Positions 32,118 through 37,348 of a stretch of 37,348 nt of DNA are shown here, piece by piece. Each line of letters begins with the position of its first letter. Within the stretch, counting starts at the first letter, position 1. The DNA lies in NCBI GenBank assembly GCA_963974645.1, contig CAXBEA010000028.1, positions 1 to 37,348 on the forward strand, in the 5' to 3' direction. The position numbers and the translations under genes were made by a program. This DNA is from Motiliproteus sp963974645 (GTDB lineage Bacteria > Pseudomonadota > Gammaproteobacteria > Pseudomonadales > Balneatricaceae). A model generated the notes under the pieces. It searched no databases. It was not told the DNA's origin and saw only the letters and a list, made by a program, of their open reading frames with translations.

Positions 32118-33113
32118 ATGAACAACTCAACAAGCACCAACATCAATGGCGACGAGAGCATGACGATCCCGACCTACGACGATGTTCTGTCGGCGCATGA
32201 ACGGATCAAACCCTACATCCACCTGACGCCGGTACTGACGTCACGGTTTCTGAATGAACTGACCGGTGCCGAACTGTTCTTCAAGTGTGAGAACTTTCAA
32301 AAGGCCGGTGCCTTTAAAGTACGCGGCGCCTGTAACGCGGTATTCGGTTTAGACGAAGCTACCGCCAAGATCGGCGTGGCGACCCACTCCTCTGGCAACC
32401 ATGCACTTTCGCTGTCTTATGCAGCGGGCCAACGCGGTATTCCGGTCACCGTGGTAATGCCCCGCACCGCACCGCAAGCCAAGAAGGATGCGGTCATCGG
32501 TTACGGCGGCACGATCGTCGAGTGCGAACCCTCGACCAGTTCACGCGAAGCGGTATTCGCCGAGGTGGTAGCCGAGTCCGGCGCCGAGTTCGTCCACCCC
32601 TACAACGACCCACGCGTTATCGCCGGCCAGGGTACCTGTTCCAAAGAGCTAGTCAGCCAGGTCGACAACCTCGATGCAGTGGTGGCGCCAATTGGCGGCG
32701 GCGGGATGATTTCGGGCACCTGCCTGACGCTGTCCAACATCGCCCCCGAGGTGAAAATATACGCCGCCGAGCCGCTCAACGCCGACGATGCTGCGCGTTC
32801 GTTCCGCGCTGGTCACATCATCGCCGACGATGCGCCCGATACCGTTGCCGATGGTTTAAAAGTACCGCTCAAAGACCTGACCTGGCACTTCGTCAGCAAC
32901 CACGTCACCGACATCCTCACCGCCACCGAAGAGGAGATTGTCGAGGCCATGAAACTGATCTGGAAACGGATGAAGATTGTTATGGAACCCAGCAGCGCGG
33001 TGCCGCTGGCGACCATTCTGAAGAACCCGGAGCTGTTCAGGGGCAAGCGCGTCGGCGTGATCATCACCGGCGGCAACGTCGACCTCGATGTCCTGCCATG
33101 GCTGAAAAACTGA
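32118..33113 (+). CDS. bhcB: Beta-hydroxyaspartate dehydratase (threonine/serine dehydratase family)
   Basis: A 331-residue PLP enzyme of fold type II. The cofactor lysine is K67 in KAGAFKVRGA; SSGNHA near 92 and the phosphate-binding glycine loop GGGGMISG near 194 are intact. By family it deaminates beta-hydroxy amino acids. Its place in front of bhcC and bhcD identifies it as the enzyme that turns beta-hydroxyaspartate into iminosuccinate in the beta-hydroxyaspartate cycle. The start at 32118 has GAGG six bases upstream; an alternative ATG at 32160 (MTIPTYDD) matches the usual family N-terminus and has a weaker GAGAG, so the first 14 residues are uncertain. bhcC follows after 51 bp. Confidence 0.85.
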   Translation: MNNSTSTNINGDESMTIPTYDDVLSAHERIKPYIHLTPVLTSRFLNELTGAELFFKCENFQKAGAFKVRGACNAVFGLDEATAKIGVATHSSGNHALSLSYAAGQRGIPVTVVMPRTAPQAKKDAVIGYGGTIVECEPSTSSREAVFAEVVAESGAEFVHPYNDPRVIAGQGTCSKELVSQVDNLDAVVAPIGGGGMISGTCLTLSNIAPEVKIYAAEPLNADDAARSFRAGHIIADDAPDTVADGLKVPLKDLTWHFVSNHVTDILTATEEEIVEAMKLIWKRMKIVMEPSSAVPLATILKNPELFRGKRVGVIITGGNVDLDVLPWLKN

Positions 33114-33164
33114 ATGCAAGATCTGACCTAACAACTGAATAAAACAATGTTTGGAGAATAACAA

Positions 33165-34328
33165 ATGAATGCACCCACGAATCTGGACAATCTCGTCGTC
33201 GGTTACGACATCCCTGCGGCAATCGGCATGGATGAGGCGGATATTCAGACCCCTTGCCTGGTCCTCGATCTGGACGCGCTTGAGCGTAACATCAAAAAGA
33301 TGGGCGATTACGCCAAAGCGCACGGTATGCGGCACCGGGTTCACGGCAAGATGCACAAGTCGGTTGACGTCGCCAAGCTGCAAGAAGAGCTGGGCGGCTC
33401 CATCGGTGTCTGCTGTCAGAAAGTGTCCGAAGCGGAAGTATTTGTCCGAGGCGGCATCAAGGACGTACTGGTATCCAACCAAGTACGCGATCCGTTGAAA
33501 CTCGACCGTTTGGCCCGACTACCAAAACTGGGTTCACGCATCATCGTCTGCGTCGACGAAATCGACAACGTGGCCGAGCTGTCTGCAGCAGCACAACAGC
33601 ATGGCACCGAGCTGGAGTGCTTGGTTGAGATCGATTGCGGCGCCGGACGTTGCGGTGTCAACAATACCGCCGACGTGGTCAAGATCGCTCAGGCTATCGA
33701 TGCTGCAGCAAACCTGACGTTCACCGGTATTCAAGCGTATCAAGGGGCGATGCAGCACCTGGATAGCTACGCTGATCGTCAGGCAAAGCTGGACCTGGCC
33801 ATCGCCATGGTCAAAGAGGCAGCCGACGCGCTAACCGAGGTCGGTCTGAAACCTGAGTTGGTTTCTGGCGGCGGCACCGGTTCGTACTACTTCGAGAGCA
33901 ACTCGGGCGTTTACAACGAGCTCCAGTGCGGCTCTTATGCCTTTATGGATGCCGACTACGGCCGCATCCTCGACAAGGACGGCAACCGCATCGATCAGGG
34001 AGAGTGGGACAATGCGCTGTTCATCCTGACTAGCGTGATGAGCCACACCAAAGCCGATAAAGCGATCTGCGACGCCGGCCTCAAGGCCCAATCGGTCGAC
34101 AGCGGCCTACCGTTCATCTTCGGTCGCGACGATGTCGAATACATCAAGTGCTCCGACGAGCACGGCGTGATTGCCGACCCTAAAGGCGCACTGAAAGTGA
34201 ATGACAAACTCAAACTGGTTCCCGGTCACTGTGATCCAACCTGCAACGTCCACGACTGGTATGTCGGCGTGCGTAACGGCAAGGTTGAAGCGCTGTGGCC
34301 GGTTTCTGCGCGCGGTAAAGCGTTCTAA
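33165..34328 (+). CDS. bhcC: Beta-hydroxyaspartate aldolase (D-threonine aldolase/DSD1 family)
   Basis: A 387-residue fold-type III PLP enzyme. The cofactor lysine is K62 in HGKMHKSVD, preceded by the usual QTPCLVLDLDALERNI near 28. C-terminal GHCDPTCNVHD near 352 supplies the metal-binding His/Asp/Cys cluster of D-threonine-aldolase-like enzymes. By position it is BhcC, which condenses glycine and glyoxylate to erythro-beta-hydroxyaspartate, the carbon-fixing step of the pathway. TTGGAG precedes ATG at 33165. Its neighbours bhcB and bhcD are 51 and 92 bp away. A D-threonine or D-serine enzyme would look similar, but the full gene set argues for BhcC. Confidence 0.85.
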   Translation: MNAPTNLDNLVVGYDIPAAIGMDEADIQTPCLVLDLDALERNIKKMGDYAKAHGMRHRVHGKMHKSVDVAKLQEELGGSIGVCCQKVSEAEVFVRGGIKDVLVSNQVRDPLKLDRLARLPKLGSRIIVCVDEIDNVAELSAAAQQHGTELECLVEIDCGAGRCGVNNTADVVKIAQAIDAAANLTFTGIQAYQGAMQHLDSYADRQAKLDLAIAMVKEAADALTEVGLKPELVSGGGTGSYYFESNSGVYNELQCGSYAFMDADYGRILDKDGNRIDQGEWDNALFILTSVMSHTKADKAICDAGLKAQSVDSGLPFIFGRDDVEYIKCSDEHGVIADPKGALKVNDKLKLVPGHCDPTCNVHDWYVGVRNGKVEALWPVSARGKAF

Positions 34329-34350
34329 TTAAAAGCTCTCTATAACTCAC

Positions 34351-34386
34351 AACCATCCCCGCATACGATTAAGCAGGGGTGGTTTT
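34351..34386 (+). terminator. Possible attenuator between bhcC and bhcD
   Basis: AACCATCCCC pairs with GGGGTGGTT (one bulged T), with inner GC/GC closing a short loop, followed by TTTTCC. It lies in the 92-bp gap. Given that bhcD has to be made, it is more likely a partial terminator or a processing site than a full stop. Confidence 0.45.
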
Positions 34387-34420
34387 CCAATTTCACAGCA
34401 GAACATCGATAGGGGCTTTT

Positions 34421-35437
34421 ATGAGTACTGCGAGTAACACCGCGGCTAACGAATCTTCGGCCGACCAGGGTATCTCGATTGTTTCGGAAGCCATTTGCGA
34501 GGCCGTGGTTGGGCGAGATGACGCCTTCATTGCGGTTGAACGTGTATTTTCAGCGATGGCAAAGGGAGATGCATATAACTTCCCCGTCGTGCGCGAAGCG
34601 ATTGGTCACGCCAACGCACTTTTTGGTTTTAAATCTGGATTTGACCGTGCCGGCAGGGTGCTTGGGGTTAAATCTGGTGGCTACTGGCCCGGTAACGCAG
34701 CCAAAGGGATGACCAACCATCAATCCACCATCGTTCTATTTGACCCGGATACCGGTCAGGTCAAATCAATCGTCGCCGGTAACTACCTGACAGCAGTACG
34801 CACGGCGGCTTCTTCTGCCGTGTCTATCGCTCATCTGGCCCGCAAAGACGCCAAAGTATTGGGTATGGTCGGCGCCGGCCACCAGTCGACATTCCAGCTA
34901 CGCGCCGCCGTTGAGCAGCGCAGTTTTGAGAAAGTAATTGCCTGGAACCCGCGTCCTGAACATCTATCTCGCTTGGCCGAAGTCTGCGAAGAATTGGGAC
35001 TGCCTTTTGAAGGCGTTGATCGTGAGCAACTGGGAGCCGAAGCCGATGTGATTATCACCATCACTTCCGCTTTCGAGCCCTTGCTGATGAAAGACTGGAT
35101 CAAGCCCGGAACTCACATCGCCTGCATGGGTACTGACACCAAGGGCAAACAGGAAGTCGATCCTGTGCTTTTAGCCGCTGCAACGGTATTTACCGATGAA
35201 GTCACGCAGTCTATCTCAATTGGCGAAGCGCAGCATGCCATCGCCTCAGGTGCGATCAACGCAGCGGATATCACCGCCATCGGTGACGTGATCAACGGAA
35301 CTCACCCCGGCCGTAGCTCCGACGACGAGATCACTTTATTCGATGGAACCGGCGTTGGCCTGCAGGATTTAGCGGTCGCTTCAGCTGCCGCTCAGTTAGC
35401 CGATGATCGGGGCCAGGCACATTGGATTAACCTGTAG
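34421..35437 (+). CDS. bhcD: Iminosuccinate reductase (ornithine cyclodeaminase/mu-crystallin family)
   Basis: A 338-residue NAD(P)-dependent enzyme. The Rossmann motif GMVGAGHQS is near residue 145, FGFKSGFDR and GVKSGGYWPGN lie in the substrate half, and NYLTAVRTAASSAVS near 121 is the family signature. By position after bhcB and bhcC it is BhcD, which reduces iminosuccinate to L-aspartate. I place the start at 34421 (MSTASN), after AGGGG; the frame is open 14 codons further but overlaps the attenuator-like hairpin. The protein is intact. Confidence 0.85.
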   Translation: MSTASNTAANESSADQGISIVSEAICEAVVGRDDAFIAVERVFSAMAKGDAYNFPVVREAIGHANALFGFKSGFDRAGRVLGVKSGGYWPGNAAKGMTNHQSTIVLFDPDTGQVKSIVAGNYLTAVRTAASSAVSIAHLARKDAKVLGMVGAGHQSTFQLRAAVEQRSFEKVIAWNPRPEHLSRLAEVCEELGLPFEGVDREQLGAEADVIITITSAFEPLLMKDWIKPGTHIACMGTDTKGKQEVDPVLLAAATVFTDEVTQSISIGEAQHAIASGAINAADITAIGDVINGTHPGRSSDDEITLFDGTGVGLQDLAVASAAAQLADDRGQAHWINL

Positions 35438-35806
35438 ACTGTCGCGGGTTCGAGGGCCAAAACAACCAGGAGTGAACGCAATCTGATCGCGTGGCTCTGC
35501 TTCAGCCAGAACCTCCAAGAAATTGGCCCAGATTATTTGCTGTTAGGGTTCCTGCTCAGAAAATAACCCTTGTTGCCGGTTCAATGGTCAGTTGAACCGG
35601 GAAAATCTTTCTTTTGTTGAACAGTAACCTCGGATCGATTAACAAAATTAAATGCCTCTTATATTTTAATCTATTGATAAATAGTGGTTTTGTTGCGTTA
35701 ACTGGTTGCGACAGGGGCAACCAAAGATGGCCGAATAGAGCTCAGCCTCCGTTGGGAGAAATTCCTTGTGCAAGAACAAAAACAAAATATTATTGAGAGT
35801 GACCTA
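35438..35806. other. 369 bp between bhcD and aspA with one clear inverted repeat
   Basis: No gene supported. CCGGTTCAA / TTGAACCGG (35576-35600, 7-nt loop) is a perfect 9-bp inverted repeat, and AGGGTT/AACCCT flank a loop just upstream (about 35545-35570). Either could end the bhc transcript or bind a regulator of aspA. A short frame at 35614-35796 encodes nothing recognisable. Confidence 0.4.
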
Positions 35807-37249
35807 ATGAGTAAAAGCGTATTGGAGCTTCAGGAAAACCCCGGACGACAGGAGAAGGATCTGTTGGGCGAAGCCTGGGTACCCGCTGGTGCGTATTTTG
35901 GAATTCAGACACAGCGTGCCTGTGATAACTTCGATCTGAGCGGCGTTCAGTTAAGTCTCTTCCCTCAATTGGTAAATGCCTTAGCGCTGGTCAAGCAAGC
36001 CTGCGCCAAGGCGAATCACGCACTGGGCTTCCTCAATTCCACAAAAACTAGCGCCATTGAGGAAGCCGTCAAGCTGATATTGGACGGTCAACACCATGAT
36101 CAGTTTGTTGTCGACATGATTCAGGGGGGCGCTGGGACCTCTACAAATATGAACGCCAATGAGGTGATTGCCAATATCGGTTTGGTGCAGATGGGCTATG
36201 CCAAGGGGGAGTACACCCATCTGCACCCCAACAACGATGTCAACATGTCGCAGTCAACTAACGATGCCTACCCTACTGCAGTTCGCCTGTCGATCTTGCT
36301 CAAGCATGGCGGCTTAGTCAAAGCTCTAGCCGCATTGCGCGATGCTTTTGCCGCTAAGGGTGATGAGTTTGGTGACATCATCAAGATGGGCCGTACTCAG
36401 TTGCAGGATGCGGTACCGATGACACTCGGTCAGGAGTTTAAGTCCTTTGCCAGCACATTAAGTGAAGACGTCCAGCGGATCGACGAACTAGCAGAATTAC
36501 TCAAAGAGATAAATCTCGGCGGCACCGCCATCGGTACTGGCATCAACACCGATCCTGAATATGCCCAGCTGGCGGTCGGCTATTTATCCGAACTCAGCGG
36601 GTTCGAATTCAAGCGCGCATCTGATCTGGTAGAAGCCAGCTCAGATATGGGAGCCTTTGTCCTCTTCTCCAGTATGCTCAAGCGTTTGGCGGTCAAGCTC
36701 TCCAAAATATCCAACGACCTGCGGATGCTCAGTATGGGCCCCCGCTGTGGCCTCAATGAAATCAACCTACCCGCACAACAACCAGGCAGTTCCATCATGC
36801 CCGGAAAAATCAATCCGGTGATCCCAGAAGCCGTTAATCAGGTTGCTTATCAAGTTATCGGCAACGACTTGGCGGTGACCATGGCCGCCGAAGCAGGCCA
36901 ACTTCAGCTCAACGCGATGGAGCCCTTGATTGCCTACAATGTACTGGAGTCGATCCGCATGCTGACCCAGGCTATGGGTATGTTAGAAACGCGCTGTGTG
37001 CGCGGCATAACCGCCAATGTGGGTCGCTGCCAGGAACTGGTTGATCAAAGCATCGGCATCATCACCGCTGTCGTCCCCTACATTGGTTACGATAATTCTA
37101 CCTGTATCGCCAAAAAAGCTCTTGAGACGGGCCGAGGTGTCCTAGAGCTGATCCGAGAAGAGAAACTAATGACCGAAGAGGCGTTAGAAGACGTACTCAA
37201 AGCGGATAATATGATCCGGCCCCAGCCGCGTCGATCTGCTGAAAGTTAA
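35807..37249 (+). CDS. aspA: Aspartate ammonia-lyase (aspartase)
   Basis: Cytoplasmic enzyme that splits L-aspartate into fumarate and ammonia. The 480-residue protein follows E. coli AspA throughout: EKDLLGEAWVPAGAYFGIQT near 15, QGGAGTSTNMNANEV near 105, QSTNDAYPT near 145, KMGRTQLQDAVPMTLGQEF near 195 and the superfamily signature GSSIMPGKINPVIPE near 325. Residues QLQDAVPMTLGQEF and the overall length favour aspartase over fumarase C, which shares the signature. I use ATG at 35807 after GAGAGTGA; an in-frame GTG 13 codons upstream also has GGGAG before it, so the true start is not settled. Downstream of the bhc genes it would drain their product, aspartate, into the TCA cycle. Confidence 0.88.
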   Translation: MSKSVLELQENPGRQEKDLLGEAWVPAGAYFGIQTQRACDNFDLSGVQLSLFPQLVNALALVKQACAKANHALGFLNSTKTSAIEEAVKLILDGQHHDQFVVDMIQGGAGTSTNMNANEVIANIGLVQMGYAKGEYTHLHPNNDVNMSQSTNDAYPTAVRLSILLKHGGLVKALAALRDAFAAKGDEFGDIIKMGRTQLQDAVPMTLGQEFKSFASTLSEDVQRIDELAELLKEINLGGTAIGTGINTDPEYAQLAVGYLSELSGFEFKRASDLVEASSDMGAFVLFSSMLKRLAVKLSKISNDLRMLSMGPRCGLNEINLPAQQPGSSIMPGKINPVIPEAVNQVAYQVIGNDLAVTMAAEAGQLQLNAMEPLIAYNVLESIRMLTQAMGMLETRCVRGITANVGRCQELVDQSIGIITAVVPYIGYDNSTCIAKKALETGRGVLELIREEKLMTEEALEDVLKADNMIRPQPRRSAES

Positions 37250-37277
37250 TCATTAGAAAACCAACAGGAAAAACGAT

Positions 37278-37331
37278 ATGAGCTATTCAGTTTGTAACTA
37301 TTCAGCTCAAAAAAACTGTGAAAGTTCTTGA
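37278..37331 (+). CDS. Possible 17-residue ORF after aspA
   Basis: ATG at 37278 follows AGGAAAAA and opens a 17-codon frame, MSYSVCNYSAQKNCESS, ending in TGA. The good ribosome binding site is the only support. It could be a leader peptide, the start of a broken gene, or chance; the window ends 17 bases later. Confidence 0.2.
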   Translation: MSYSVCNYSAQKNCESS

Positions 37332-37348
37332 CAGGGTTTTTGCTTGAG

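Noticed and set aside
35807..37249. Class II fumarase instead of aspartase
   Set aside because: The shared signature GSSIMPGKINP is ambiguous, but the remaining sequence follows AspA more closely and the position after aspartate-forming genes supports aspartase.
1..37348. CRISPR arrays, tRNA or rRNA genes, prophage
   Set aside because: No regularly spaced repeats, no tRNA-like cloverleaf or rRNA motifs and no phage structural or integrase genes were seen. The only tandem repeat is the three-copy 12-mer at 13567.

Overview
The window is chromosomal DNA from a catabolically versatile proteobacterium. A marine gammaproteobacterium of the Oceanospirillales/Neptunomonas kind is my inference, from the TRAP transporter, the CodA/CodB, BauA and AspA sequence types, the moderate base composition and the MerF and DUF4382 relics. 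There are no rRNA or tRNA genes to place it more firmly. Almost every intact gene handles a small nitrogen compound.

Region 1 (1-8600) is a pyrimidine and beta-alanine block. It holds the first 41 codons of an NCS1 permease on the minus strand, a LysR-type regulator (minus), an omega-amino acid/beta-alanine:pyruvate aminotransferase and a CoA-acylating (methyl)malonate-semialdehyde dehydrogenase (plus), then a CodA-type deaminase and a CodB-type permease (plus). A 16-bp palindrome, TTTACC-N4-GGTAAA, occurs in front of the permease (two copies), between the LysR gene and the aminotransferase (two perfect and one degenerate copy) and in front of codA (one copy). The codA copy differs at one position from the consensus known for RutR, the pyrimidine-responsive repressor, so the block looks like one pyrimidine-catabolic regulon.

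Region 2 (8700-14050) is an accessory junkyard: a decayed IS1595-family transposase, a LysR C-terminal relic, two integron-type gene cassettes (a GNAT acetyltransferase and an unknown one-helix membrane protein) with matching attC boundaries but no integrase, a MerF-like domain lacking its mercury-binding cysteines fused to a DUF6942-like domain, and a broken DUF4382 lipoprotein.

Region 3 (14553-19480) is a tight four-gene gamma-glutamylation operon: glutamine-synthetase-like ligase, aldehyde dehydrogenase, iron alcohol dehydrogenase and class I glutamine-amidotransferase-like hydrolase. An alcohol dehydrogenase in place of an amine oxidase points to an amino alcohol such as ethanolamine, giving glycine.

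Region 4 (19480-30734) has a GlxA-type AraC regulator with a 26-bp palindrome upstream, relics of an IS1595 N-terminus and of a RidA gene, a complete TRAP transporter, a DadA-like FAD amine/D-amino-acid oxidoreductase, and a two-component system with an extracytoplasmic binding protein encoded between regulator and hybrid kinase.

Region 5 (30879-37348) is a beta-hydroxyaspartate locus: an intact RidA (minus), then bhcA-bhcB-bhcC-bhcD and aspartase. bhcA is a pseudogene with a frameshift and two internal deletions, while bhcB, bhcC, bhcD and aspA look intact. The inferred flow is amino alcohol to glycine (region 3), part of the glycine to glyoxylate by an oxidase or transaminase, glycine + glyoxylate to beta-hydroxyaspartate, iminosuccinate and aspartate, then fumarate + ammonia by AspA. 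That would be a linear route that can dispense with BhcA.
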